Assembly (NCBI GenBank): GCA_025667525.1
Contig: JANFOE010000190.1
Location: forward strand, 1,800,501 to 1,864,500
Reading direction: 5' to 3'
Length of the DNA stretch: 64,000 bases
Source of the DNA: Glebionis coronaria
Lineage: Eukaryota > Streptophyta > Magnoliopsida > Asterales > Asteraceae
Translations under genes and position numbers: made by a program
Shown: positions 32,263 to 44,588 of the stretch, piece after piece
Position numbering within the stretch: the first letter of the stretch is position 1
Layout: the number at the start of each line of letters is the position of its first letter
Notes under the pieces: model-generated
The model's input: only the letters and a program-made list of their open reading frames with translations
Told to the model about the DNA's origin: nothing
Database searches by the model: none

Positions 32263-35200
32263 TGTAACACCCCCAAAATTATACAACTCAATACAGCAGA
32301 AGACTCGTTGGTGTTACGGGATAGAACATTACTCACATCATAGACAACGCTTAAAAATCATGTCGTTTAATAATAAAGCATTTCCATTCATAAATATCAA
32401 ATTTACATAGGTCCCAAGTCATGGTCATTTCATACAATTTTACAAAAGATTTGAATGGAAATTGTTATTTAAGTACGGGCCATGAATTCTTGTTGTCTTC
32501 CCGAGAATTACCTTCAAGTACCTGAGATAAAACATGTTAAAAGAAAAGGTCAGCGAAAACGCCGATGAATTCATAGAGTTTAATAAAACCATTAATATAT
32601 CATCGGTATATAATTATTACCGAAAATCATTTTATACAAATCTTTATAATAGGCCATAAAATACCAAAAGTCATTTTATACAAATCGTTATCAAAAATCA
32701 TAATATAGGCATTTGCCTTCAAAATCATTATACGAGCCAATGTCGTAAAAACATCATACAATACGTTTTTATAACGTCGTGTAGAGTTAAATAAAAACCG
32801 TTATACGAATATGGTTATGTAAAACCAAAACACAAACATAATATCAATAATATGACCCCGTATTGCTAGTCAGGCAATATATTGTAATTCGGTGCGTATA
32901 GCAGTATTTCGTTACTTGGATTATTATAAGCCGCATGACATTGTTACCTTACTACAACAAACAACGGGTAGCTAGCCCGAAACGCAATTTTCCCATGTAA
33001 ATTAGCGTGTCGTCACAATAATCACGCTTGTGTAAATCTTCTCATACATAAATTCGCTTACCAATCAATGTGGCACGATGGGGATCAACCGTCAAGGCGC
33101 GAACTGGGGTGATCGTCCCCAAATAGTACTATTATATGCATAAGTGTCTACCAAATCCCGGTAGTTCACAATTCATTCTAATGGGACTTTTAGTGACATA
33201 ACCTAACTTTAATAATCCATTCGTTTCATCTATCAGGTCATATAATCATACATCGGGTCATACAATCATTCGGGTCCAAATCAATAAACTGACAATCGGG
33301 ACAACTAGTGTCTTATTTTATAAAAACTAACATGTTATCTCCCTCGCGGGTTTATAAAACATTTCATAAAAACATTTAAAAGAGTGCGAGGCTATGAACT
33401 CACGTTGATGTGGGAAAGCGGGTTATCGGAAAGTCGGATGTACGGTACGTGCTTCAATCACGGAAACCTAGACAAATAATACTCGTCTTAGACTTTTGTC
33501 CAATGACTTTATCAAAATAACAATTATGTATACATATGATGATGTTATAAATATGATGATGATCAAGTGGGTTTATACATCTTTACTTATTTATTATAGT
33601 GTTTATGTGTTGTTAATTTTCAAGACTAGTTACACTAGTTTAACTTGTTTACATTTTAAAGCCCAATGGGCCTATTACAAGCCCAATACTATTCATTAGC
33701 CCAATTATACTTTTATTATCAGTATTTATACTTTATATGTTGGGCCCAAATGGTTAAGCCAAATAAATAAGTTTATAAGTGTTTAACTTATTTAGTTAAA
33801 TTATTAGTCCAAATATGCTAACTTAGCTCGTTAATGTCCGTATGTCATATAGTTCGGGTTTTATCGGTTTTTACTTGTATTAGGTACTTATACATCAGTA
33901 TATAACTTTTAAAAACTTTACATTAGACGGGTTTGATCGTCTAAGTTTTAATTGGCGAAAAACGTTAATTTTACGGTAATAGCCGAAAAAGTCGTAAAAA
34001 TCATGTTTATAGTTTTTATACTTATAAATCTTATTCAACTACCATTTTTATAAAGTGTCCATTTATTTAACCTTATACATATTTATATAAATGAAATTTA
34101 TAAGTTAGTAGGTTTTAATTCACATTTTATACTATATTAGTTTGAGTGCTTATATAATACTATTAAACATTAATTCTTCAAAATCTGATTTTTAGTTTCA
34201 TGTTCACCAAAACAGCCATATCTAGAGTTCTATATGGAGATAGAAGCCCAAATTTTTGTGGCATAAACTAAATGATATGTGCTCCATTTAACTCTCCTAT
34301 GGATACTGTTGAATCAGCTTCTAAGTATTTTATAAAATTCGTCCAAAACAATGTACTCAGATTTGCACTCTAAACTTGTTTTGATCATATCTCACTCATT
34401 TTTATGATTCCATTGCATGGCCAACTCTCACATGTGTTCAAGTCTCAATAATCACAGTATATCAATTCATCTATACCATTTTATCAGTTCATCATATGTT
34501 TATTTACTGTTTTTATACAGCCTACTATATTAAGCAAGATTATCCATTTTTACGTATAGTTTTTCATCTTTTTACCCATGTTTATCAACACCAAATCCTC
34601 ACATAATATTTTTATCATCATACCCCATATACATATACAATAAGAAATAAAATACATGATTACATAATCAAAATAACAAGAGGATGGGAAGAACAATCTT
34701 TATACCACCAAGATGATGTAGGTTGTGATTAAGACATGGATTTTGATGGAAGAACTTGTGGTAGATCAACACCAATCTTCATGGCCACCAATACTTGTAA
34801 ACTTCATGTAGAAATCAGCCCTTGGACATCACCAAATCTTCTCCTTGGATGTTAAAATCACCACCAATCAATAGAGCTTGAAAAGGGCTTCATTATATGT
34901 GTGAATAACATATGATTTCATGGTTAAATTTGATCAAATGAGGGTGTTTAGGGGTGGTTCTTGGACTAAATTTAGAGAGAAAAGGGGAGGGAGTGAGTTG
35001 TTTTGCATGTAGGAAAATGAAATTAGGTGTTTTGTTTTGGTGGTTTCAGTTGGTAGTTGCTTACTTTGTAAGCTTAGGCTTACATGTTTAAGCTTAGTAG
35101 TTATAAGGGTGCCACATCAAGAGATGTGGTGTCCTCTTTTGGGCCGTCCCTTTTAGTGGGGTGGGATAAACTTGTTTTGTCCTATCCCGCTAATTTACGG

Positions 35201-35675
35201 GTATTCCTCGATTTGCGTGCCCTCGGGTCGTTTTATGAAAAACTTTTTATAAATTATGAATCAACGGCACAAAACGAATCTAATAAAAATTGTTTCATCA
35301 AAAACGGAGTTCGAAAACGTAAATACGTAATCCTAAGGTTTCCGGTTTAGTCGTAAAGGACGTTAAATTATAATCGTAAGTCCTAATATCTTCTCGTAAA
35401 TTTGTGAGTTTATGAACCATCACAAATTTAAAATTTCAAAATAATATTCACGGATAAATTTATTTTCTGAAATGTCGGACTGTCACCAAAAACGGTGTAT
35501 GTAAACGTAGGCACGTAACATAGAATCCTCCGGTTTAGACGTAGTCGATGCTACTTCAAGACGTAAATCCAAATTTCTTCCCATAAATGAGTGAGTTCAT
35601 AATATAACATTAAAATAATGTTTTTAAATAATACTTGAGAATAAAATATCAACCATAAATTGACGGATTGTCACA
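32263..35675 (-). repeat. 3' LTR of element D (left copy)
   Basis: 3413 bp, from TGTAACACCCCC to GGATTGTCACA on +. It matches 41055-42280 plus 49693-51901. The site where C inserted in the other copy is intact here (AATACTCGTCTTAGAC near 33480). ORFs inside are not supported. Confidence 0.9.
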
Positions 35676-38600
35676 GCATTTACCCCTAAACAGGATCTTT
35701 TTCCTCAAAGATCATCTTACTACTCGCTTCTTATAGAGTTAAAGCAATGTGGGTATTTCCTTCACATTCGGTCTTTTCTCACAAGGGTAATCCATTACAA
35801 TACGCGAGTTTCATCAAACATAACTACGGGAATAAGATCAGGCTAAATGTTGACTTACTTTCTCTATCCATGATGTTCACGGGTTTTTGATGAATGCAAC
35901 TTTTCGCCGATCTAAACTTTACTAAGAAACAATCAGATTTTCACTTGATAGACATTTTATCAAGTTCGATATACGAAACATAATTCACGCAGCCCTTGAA
36001 GTCCTAGGGTAGATCCAGCTTATATGCCTTTCAAACCAACTTTTACATCATCTCTATGGTCCCATACTACGGGGACTTATATCCCATGATCTTTTAGATC
36101 ATCAATTCATTTTTCCATGGTTAAAATTTGTGGCATATCTTCGCTACCCATCTGACACTTCAAGATCTACATTTCATATTCACATAACCTCCTGCCCACT
36201 ACTGGCAGTCAATAATAAAATCCTAATTTCAACAATCATTTCAGGTCTCGCGGGTCGGGTATTTTGTCATCATAGGAAACCTTAAACCTAAAAGACATGT
36301 CCAACTCACAATGGGTGTATGTCGGGTGTCTTCATCCCAACTCCAGCTTACAAATGCTCTAATATATATCCTCACAAGATTCGATCTTGATCCTAATACG
36401 ATAATTATCAATGATAATCTCTCCAAAGGAAAGCGATTATACGGTTTATTACCAAAGGTCAATCATTCAAACATAGAACATCACTTATAGTATTTTGTAT
36501 CGTTACTTTACCTCGTCCCTTCGATTGGGGTGGTACACAGTACTCTCATCAAGATTCGTTCTCATTGACTTCTGAGCAAATCTCTAGAAATTCGATGCGA
36601 AGCGAGGATCTTGATAGAGATGTTCGATACAGGTACACTATGTTTACATAACTCCTTTAAATACAAAAGAGTCAATTTCTCATCGAGAATTTTTATCATT
36701 AACTGGAATGATATTAGTAGATTTGGTCAGTCTGTCGATGATGACCCAAATCGAATCAAATTCAGATGATGACCTTTGCAATAGCTAGACGTTTACTAAT
36801 GTATGAGGCCGTGTTTTGCCTTCATAATTTTCCATCAGTACAACTTCTTCAGATAAAGATACATTTAGTCAGAAATGACAGGAATAGAATACTTATACTT
36901 ACAAGATTCCAACATAACTATATCTCAAAATCTCCATTTTTAGGCAACTATAAACGGCCTTTTAAAACATTTAACGCCATTGGCTTCTCAATTCTAATGG
37001 TTCACATTAGCCGCGAACCCCCTTTTATTATTTATATTATCCTTTTTATAAGCATCGGCTATATTTTAAATTGCTCGGCTATTTATTTTGCACAGTCATA
37101 ATTAAGGAATACATCATAATTGATTCTTTATCCTTTCTATATAATGTGTCAGTATCTACATTCACTTTTCCTGATGAATTAATTATCATGATCGTATTCA
37201 TTAAAAATTTCTTTCTTCACATTTTCTAAGTTTTAGTTTCGTCTCAACTATCATTTTTATCAGTTTTGCTCAATCTAACGTTTAAAGCGTCGATAAGTAT
37301 TACAAGTAATTAAATAATAAATATTAAATTTTTATGAAATTGTAAACATAAAAAGTTATAAATTTTTTAATCCATTCATTTATATAAAAAAATGTTCAAA
37401 ATTTGAATTTAATTAACACAATTTATGTTGATTTATCGAAAATAATTAGTAAGATCCGTAAATGTTCGAAAAATCTTTGGTCAAAATTTTCTTAGTTGAA
37501 AGCAAAATTTGTCGTTTCAAATCTCAAGTCATGGTTTAAATGGTTTCCTCAATCCCTCTTAGGTTGTCTTGAGGTATACACGAACATTTACCCATAAACA
37601 GGAGTTTAGTTAAATGTTCTGGGTGTAAGGGAATAATCCCTTAAAAATCCTTTGTTAAAACATTTGTCAAAACATATTTCCACTTTCTTTTTGGTAAAAC
37701 CCAAAGTCTTAAAAGGGCTCTAAATTTTTGAAGAGTCAATATAGATTCCATTATCTTATTAATCACACGGTCAAATAACGTAAATGATTAAGTCTTTAAT
37801 CACATGTTGAATACTCAAGGTACAAGTTTTCATTGTTCGGCCAATTTTAGGGCAGTCTATAACTAATTATTAACTCATTCTTATTCTTATAAACAAACAG
37901 ATAGTTCTTAATGATCACGAGCATGAATTTATCAATTTACAGCCTACACACGTGATTCACCCAATTTATGAATGCTACATGTGTATTAGTGAATCCAAAC
38001 GTCATCACGTGAAACTTATAATGTTTATTACAAGTTCTGGATGTAGTGATTGGAATAGATAATCTTTTTCGCGGACGCAAAGTTGATGATACCATGCCGT
38101 GGATCAAATCTTCGAATATACGCTAGAACCTTGTAAATGATCGAACAAATCTATCATCTTGGGTAGTGGATATCGATTTCGATCGTCAATTTACATAGTT
38201 CACGGTAATTAGTAAACATAAGGAATGATAACACCACAGCTCTTCATGATGACGAGCTCGGTAGAATAAAAGCTTTCTCCGACAACTCTCTCAGTTGTAC
38301 GGTAATTCTTTTAATTTAGATGTTGCTGACGTACAGTGCGCAAGCCACAGGTGCATCACCGGGAATATAATCAATACCAAATTCAACTCGCCTTAATGGC
38401 GAAAGTCTAGGTAATTCACCAATAAATACCTCCTAAAGTTTCAGATATCATAAACATCTTTTAACAAATTTATTTTAAGTTCTTTCTAGATTTTAATATC
38501 TATGACTAGTTCACAACCATTCATGGTATAATTTCAAGTCTAAATGCAGGATATGGTCATCCATCAAGAATTGTTTAGATCACTTTTGATAATCAACATC

Positions 38601-39246
38601 TTATCATTTAGGGGAATTCTATTCGAGTTCCCATAAATTAAGACAATGTCGTCATGTCATAATCAATCAATCCATTCTACTGGCACTATCAACTTTTCAG
38701 TTTTATTGCCGTCGATAAGATGTGAACTTCTCAAAAGACTAATAATAACTCATAATCCTTCACAAATTCAAGGATATCTGGAGACATAACTAACCTTAAA
38801 AGAGTAAGGTCAACGCATAATCTATGCGAGAGAATTTCAAATCAGATACAGACGAAAACATTTAACGAATATGAATATATCCCATGTTTTCATAATTTGA
38901 CCTACGCATTCAAAAGCTCCTCGGATCGTTACCTAGGTCATTCAAATTAAATCTAATCAAAAGAAATAATAGGAACGTCGATACATCCAATCGGGTATCA
39001 ACACTCGGTAATCAGATACTTTTCCTAAGAATCTCACTACGGGAGAATTGGACAAGAAGGGAATATCAATTGTCAAATAAGACAAATTCCATAGATGAGT
39101 AAATTCGACTCAGAAGAATAAATGCTACAGGCACATATGTAGGTGTCCCTAACACTATGTCCCTATTTTTCACTTCTTGCAGATCTCATAAAATTTAATC
39201 TTTCACAATCTTTAAAGAAAAATGTAAAGTTTATTCATTAGTTTTA

Positions 39247-39360
39247 TGGTGACTACTAATCAGCCTTGCATGGTCCATTCCAAATTGTATGTAGGCGCGC
39301 AACTATATACAATTTCAAGATTAACGATGCAATACTCAGTTCGTCAAAATTTTATCATCA
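39247..39360. repeat. Noncoding block shared by D and F
   Basis: GTGACTACTA…GCATGG…ATGC.ATACTCAG.TTCGTCAAA is alignable with 58278-58380 in element F. It is not coding in either place. Confidence 0.6.
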
Positions 39361-40832
39361 TGTTTATAATAAAAATATTTTCATGCTTAATTCTTAAATA
39401 AGAATCAAGAAAAAATTTACAAAGATTTTCTTTGTTATGAAAACAATTAAGTTTTCCAATGTGTTTCATAAATAACTTTACTTCGATAACGATTATTTAT
39501 AAACCTCACTTTAAATAATCCTTATAGTGATGAAAATTCAATTTTCTCAAAGGACACTGTTTTATCTTATAAAAACAATGAGTGATCTGCAAAAGAGTGA
39601 TGAAAAGTTGTTCACCAAGAACTAATTACAATATGCTAGGAAATGAGCTTTAGCCAAATAATCATGAGGTTCATGACCACGATGGCACTAAAAAAGAATA
39701 ATCCACAACGTAACTCAAATCGAGATGAGTACTTGTTCAATGGTTGCATCACTAATTAAATCATTAGGATGAAGCAATAAAAGATATATAACATCGATAC
39801 ATGTAGAATTTAGCAATCAAAGGTAGTCTTTTCATTAATCACAAACAAGTCAAAATTGTACCGTAACACATTATGTGTCACTATGTCATACAATTCAAAG
39901 AACTTATCCTACCAACTGATGTCTCAGTTAAGTTAGGGATTTTAAAAGATGCCACAATGAATACTAATCTACAAGAGTCATTAGGTGTTCTACATGTCCC
40001 GAAAGATCCATCGGTTCCAGTTCAGAAGAAGATTTCTTCAATTTATTTCTTAGACACTGGGCATCCTCGTTAGTGGACAATGGTCTAGGAACAACCCTTA
40101 ACACGAACCAACAATCATTTAAAACCTAATAATTCCATCACAGAACTTAACGACTTCCTCTTAACAATCTCATATTCCACACGAGTTAAATTTTATTTTA
40201 TTCAAGTTTCAACCAAATTATACTCAATTCGATATCCTACCTCATTCTCCAATACTTTCAACCTTATTCATAAACCTTAAAAGGGCAATAAAAGCTCGAT
40301 ATGATCAACACTTAATTTGCAATCCTATAACTCTTATAATAACAATTATCAAATGAGTCACTAGTATAAAATGACTCACACAATCAATTAGATTTCTTGG
40401 AAAGGTACTAGTGGCATGAGGCTTTTGGGTAATGGTTCCATTGACAGCCTCAGGTGCAACATTCACCCTTTTCGATTCTTAAATTTAAGAATTGGGTGAC
40501 AACGAATCCGATGACACCTTTCCAGGTGGTAACGTTTTGTCAAACTCCACTCTATAAGGAAAGGTCATCATGACATCGATATCAGATTTATTCTCGCCAA
40601 TTCTTCTTCTATATCACAATCATCTAATATCTACATTTCTACGAGTATCAACCATTTGTTGGGATCATGAATATCCACAACTTGGTTTAGATCTAGGATA
40701 GCTAGAATTCTTATGAGAATAGCTTCGATTAATTTACTAGGGGATTTAGGGTTCCTTGTGACAATCTACGTCGTATAAATACTTCGTATAAATATTAAAA
40801 TAATCATCAAACAGTCATGTAATCAAATTACA

Positions 40833-40872
40833 TCATATATATATATATATAATCCAAGTTATATATATATAT
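40833..40872. repeat. TA microsatellite
   Basis: Two (TA)n runs separated by AATCCAAGTT, inside element D. Confidence 0.8.
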
Positions 40873-41054
40873 TAAAATAACACTTCTCAGTCTGGCCTTG
40901 TCAGTAACTCGGGAATTCTTCGGCACCGTTATAGTCAAAAGATTTTTAGACATTTTTAGAAAAATGTTTATAGTTAAAAGATTTTGAAATGTTTTATTCA
41001 AAACCTTGGTTTTAAAAATCTTTCGTTCTCTATAACGAGAACTCTGTACCAAAC

Positions 41055-42280
41055 TGTAACACCCCCAAATTTATACAACTCAATACAGCGGAAGACTCGT
41101 TGGTGTTACGAGATAGCACATTACTCACATCATAGACAACGCTTGAAAATCATGTCGTTTAATAATAAAGCATTTCCATTTATAAATATCAAATTTACAT
41201 AGGTCCCAAGTCATGGTCATTTCATACAATTTTACAAAAGATTTGAATGGAAATTGTTATTTAAGTGAGGGCCATGAATTCTTGTTGTCTTCCCGAGAAT
41301 TACCTTCAAGTACCTTAGATAAAACATGTTAAAAGAAAATGTCAGCGAAAACGCCGAGTGAATTCATAGAGTTTAATAAAACCATTAATATATCATCAGT
41401 ATATAATTATTACCGAAAATAATTTTATACAAATCTTTATAATAGGCCATAAAATAGCCAAAGTCATTTTATACAAATCCTTATCAAAAATCATAATATA
41501 GGCATTTGCCTTCAAAATCATTATACGAGCCAATGTCGTAAAAACATCATACAATACGTTTTTATAACGTCGTGTAGAGTTAAATAAAAACCGTTATACG
41601 AATATGGTTATGTAAAACCAAAACACAAACATAATATCAATAATATGACCCCGTATTGCTAGTCAAGCAATATATTGTAATTCGGTGCGTATAGCAGTAT
41701 TTCGTTACTTGGATTATTATAAGCCGCATGACATTGTTACCTTACTACAACAAACAACGGGTAGCTAGCCCGAAACTCAATTTTCCCATCTAAATTAGCG
41801 TGTCGTCACAATAATCACGCTTGTGTAAATCTTCTCATACATAAATTCGCTTACCAATCAATGTGGCACGACGGGGATCAACCGTCAAGGCGCGAACTGG
41901 GGTGATCGTCCCCAAATAGTACTATTATATGCATAAGCGTCTACCAAATCCCGGTAGTTCACAATTCATGCTAATGGGACTTTTAGTGACACAACCTAAC
42001 TTTAATAATCCATTTCGTTTCATCTATCGGGTCATATAATCATACATCGGGTCATACAATCATTCGGGTCCAAATCAATAAACAGACAATCGGGATAACT
42101 AGTGTCTTATTTTACAAAAACTAACATGTTATCTCCCTCGCGGGTTTATAAAACATTTCATAAAAACATTTAAAGGAGTGCGAGGCTATGAACTCACGTT
42201 GATGTGGGATAGCGGGTTATCGGCAAGTCGGATGTACGATACGTGCTTCAATCACGGAAACCTAGACAAATAATACTCGT
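41055..42280 (-). repeat. 5' LTR of element D, first part
   Basis: Matches 32263 onward. It is interrupted by C at 42281 and continues at 49693. The sequence just left of 41055, on the - strand TTTGGTACAGAGTTC, looks like a decayed methionine-tRNA primer-binding site. Confidence 0.9.
42276..42280. repeat. Target-site duplication of element C, left
   Basis: CTCGT, repeated at 49688-49692. Confidence 0.9.
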
Positions 42281-42745
42281 TGATAGGTGTGTAAACACCC
42301 ATCCTTTTTACCACTTAATTACAATAATAACCGAGCCAAAACGTGTATTTTATGTCATTTATGTCGGAATTATGCGTGGTTTATGTTTTTGTTGTGATCT
42401 AGGACGAAAAGGTGAAAAGTGGAGGAAACACGGGATTTTACGGGCTTTTATAGAAGAAAAAGACGAAAGATGAAGTCGAAAGATCAAGAGTGGAAAAAGA
42501 ACGGAAGTCCAAGACCAATTCTGAAGATTTATCGAAGAAAAAGTCAAAGATGGAAGTTTACTAAAAAGCCGAAGAACTCGAGTCTTATTTATGAAGAAAA
42601 TACAAGACGAGTTTGAAGAAATCCCAAGACAAAGTCCAAGTATTAAGAAGACTAACAAAAGATTAAAGAGATCAAGGACCCAAGTGTGCAATTAAGAGAA
42701 AGAAGAAAGAGGGAGGAAGCTTCCTAAGCTCCTCCCTAATCTCCC

Positions 42746-42753
42746 TATAAATA
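42746..42753 (+). promoter_or_regulatory. TATA box, 5' LTR of C
   Basis: TATAAATA in CTCCCTATAAATACCAACC, at the same place as in the LTR of B. A duplicate is at 48458-48465. Confidence 0.7.
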
Positions 42754-43185
42754 CCAACCAACCTCATTTGTTGAGAGTGTTGGTGGCTTGACAACCCATC
42801 CTTCCACCATTTTCATTTTCATGTTCTTTACTTTTATGCACCTTAATCTTCATGTAATGCACCTTTAATTTTCTTTTAATTCCAAGTAAGTTTTCATTTA
42901 ATTGTTGTTAATCTTTACTTTATTGTTAATCTCCTCCTTCCTTTCTTGCTTAACTTGTTCTTAATCTTTGTGTTCATGTTCTTGAGTTTTCTTATTTTCA
43001 ATCAAGTGGGTTTTGATTGATTTGGCTTTGTTTGTTAGTTTTGATGATTTGTGTTGATTGATTATTGTTAGTTGATGTTTATTGGTCGTTTTGGTTTAAT
43101 CTTTTGGTTTGATTTGTTTAGATTTGTTCAAATCCGTGTCTCCTGTTTACTCGTCTGCTTTACTGTTCTTGCCCAGAAATCTTTC

Positions 43186-43640
43186 CGAATAGCCGCTTAA
43201 TTTTGTCCCTTATTCGGAATATTGGTTATTCCGAATGGTTTGATTTCTTGATTCCCTATTCGGAATATCTTAATATTCCGCATAGGAAATCCTATTCGGA
43301 ATATCTTAATATTCCGCATAGGAAATCCTATTCGGAATATCTTAAATATCCCGCATAGGAACCCTATTCGGAATGTTCAGATTATTCCGCATAGGGGGAC
43401 TTTCCGAATAGAGCATATTTTCCGCATAGTCAATTTAATTCCGCATAGCTTTACTTTCCGCATAGGCTCGATTTTCCGCATAGTACTATTTTCCGCATAG
43501 AGTCATTTTTCCGAATAACCTTTTTATTTTTTATTTCCGCATAGCTTAATTTTCTCTTTTTATTCCGCATAGGCACTTTTATTCCGAGTAACCAATTTAT
43601 TCCGCATAGTCTTATTTTATTCCGAATGGAGTTTTCAGTC
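43186..43640 (+). repeat. TTCCGCATAG array with tandem hairpins, LTR of C
   Basis: About twenty TTCCG(C/A)ATAG-like words. At 43212-43236 ATTCGGAATA/TATTCCGAAT pairs perfectly (10 bp). From 43255 three units with a period of 36 (43255-43286, 43291-43322, 43327-43359) and a fourth variant (about 43362-43396) each fold as CCTATTCGGAATAT…ATATTCCGCATAGG with one mismatch. The copy in the 3' LTR is at +5712. Confidence 0.85.
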
Positions 43641-43977
43641 TTAGTTTTTAAACTTTATTTTTTCCCGCCTTTTCTTTATTTGCACTTTTACTCGCTTTCC
43701 TTTTATTTGAAGTTTTAAATTGCGTCATTTATTTTTATTACCTTTAAATTTCTCGTCATTTATTTCCCGTCAAGTTTTAATCTTTCATTATTGTCTCCTT
43801 TTACCGTCTTTACTTTATCTTTAATTGTTCCGAGTCTTTATTTTCCTTTAGTTTTAGACAACGACCACTCTTTATTTGATTCACCAAGAACAACTAATCT
43901 CGCACAATTAACCAGAGATCAATTCGAAGAGATTCCGAGAAAACGAACTTTAATTGATACAAAATCTCTACATTAAA

Positions 43978-43994
43978 TGGCGCCGCTGCCGGCT
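43978..43994 (+). other. Primer-binding site (tRNA-Asp type), element C
   Basis: TGGCGCCGCTGCCGGCT, two bases after the LTR end, as in B. Confidence 0.88.
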
Positions 43995-44180
43995 CTTTTC
44001 GTGAAGATTGAAGGTTTTTTGTGAGTGAAGCGTTGGATTTTGGGATCCGTTCACTCGTGAACGTTATTTTTCTTGTCATATATTTTCAAAAATACCAAAA
44101 ACATTTGAAAAATCATAAAACGCATTTCTTTTTCAAAGTTTTGCAGCAAAAATATTCTTCTTGCTTATCTATCTTTCTCC
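43995..44180 (+). other. Leader of element C with conserved hairpin
   Basis: Alignable to the leader of B, including GGATTTTGGGATCCGTTCA. The hairpin at 44048-44063 is CGTTCA CTCG TGAACG; the loop differs from B (TTCG) but the stem is identical. Confidence 0.7.
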
Positions 44181-44576
44181 ATGGATTTTTATGTCCATTG
44201 TGTCGGGTGCGGGAGACAACTGTATGGGAATGACTCTTGTCAATGGTGTACATGTGAGCGGTGCGGAAACGATATCGACAACACACAATTCGGATTTTGT
44301 CCTTTGTGCAACTCGACTAATTCGTCCTTTTTGAACCCACCTCCTATTCCCACGTGCACCTATTGTGGAAGCGATTCTCATTGGCATATTTCGTGCCCGG
44401 TTCCATACCCGTATGATCACGGGCATGAACCGGGGTACAATTATGACTATGATAATAGCTATCCACATGACGCACCCATTCTTTCTCCTCAACCGTTCTG
44501 CAACAACTGTGGGGATCCTCACGATACTTCCTATTGTCAACCAATGAATTATTTTGAGCAAACTTCGTGTCCTTAG
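44181..44576 (+). CDS. Zinc-knuckle protein of element C (N-terminal part)
   Basis: 131 codons from the ATG at 44181 to TAG at 44574-44576. Cys-rich: an N-terminal zinc-ribbon-like part (CVGCG … CQWCTCERCG … CPLC), then a perfect CX2CX4HX4C knuckle CTYCGSDSHWHISC, a Tyr/Asp/His-rich spacer, and a second, one-residue-shorter knuckle CNNCGDPHDTSYC. Such knuckles bind nucleic acid in Gag nucleocapsid, but no capsid domain is present. The next ORF is in the same frame 12 bases on, and the flanking PMNYFEQ/PMDYYEP/PMNYYEP repeats run across the stop, so the TAG is probably a recent CAG change inside one ~600-codon gene. I recall similar predicted proteins from Asteraceae; no function is known to me. 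Confidence 0.75.
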   Translation: MDFYVHCVGCGRQLYGNDSCQWCTCERCGNDIDNTQFGFCPLCNSTNSSFLNPPPIPTCTYCGSDSHWHISCPVPYPYDHGHEPGYNYDYDNSYPHDAPILSPQPFCNNCGDPHDTSYCQPMNYFEQTSCP

Positions 44577-44588
44577 TTTTCTTCACCT

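Larger units (their letters stand above)
35676..41054 (-). pseudogene. Decayed gag-pol of element D
   Basis: No open frame. Recognisable remnants on - are: C-terminal region about 35862-36010 (MFRISNLIKCLSSENL and a KPVNIMDRE-like piece); integrase core 36540-36640 (DPRFASNF, STVYHPN) and 36701-36760 (FDSIWVIIDRLTKSTN); RT about 38050-38220 (LFDHLQGSSVYSKI, then WYHQLCVRE; upstream NYREL); protease-RT linker about 38340-38430 (LPRLSPLRRVEFGIDYIPGD). Order and strand agree with a chromovirus. The region 38450-41054, where gag should be, gives nothing readable beyond a block shared with F (39247-39360). Confidence 0.8.
42281..43975 (+). repeat. 5' LTR of element C
   Basis: 1695 bp, TGATAGGTGTGTAAACACCC to CTCTACATTA. 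With a 5-bp target duplication the end is TA rather than the usual CA; B ends TATCA at the same place. TATA box at 42746-42753. TTCCGCATAG/TTCCGAATAG array at about 43186-43640. Confidence 0.92.

Noticed and set aside
33496..33699. 67-codon ORF in D LTR
   Set aside because: LTR sequence; disrupted in the second copy.
35084..35350. 88-codon ORF in the LTR of D
   Set aside because: The other copy at 51294 has a different length and frame after an indel. No similarity recognised.
36766..37101. 111-codon + strand ORF inside element D
   Set aside because: It is antisense to the decayed pol on - and next to clear integrase remnants; chance open frame in AT-rich DNA.
42243..42691. ORFs in the LTR of C on both strands (also at 47955-48403)
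   Set aside because: The apparent start of the first lies in element D and crosses the insertion junction; the sequence is Lys/Ser-rich U3 DNA repeated with the LTR.
43255..43640. CRISPR-like regular repeats
   Set aside because: The DNA is a plant LTR retrotransposon; the spacing is irregular, the repeats are inverted pairs, and both LTRs carry them.
44169..44586. Long - strand ORFs opposite the element C gene
   Set aside because: Shadow frames of the Cys-rich gene; the + strand has the knuckles, the leader and the orientation of the element.
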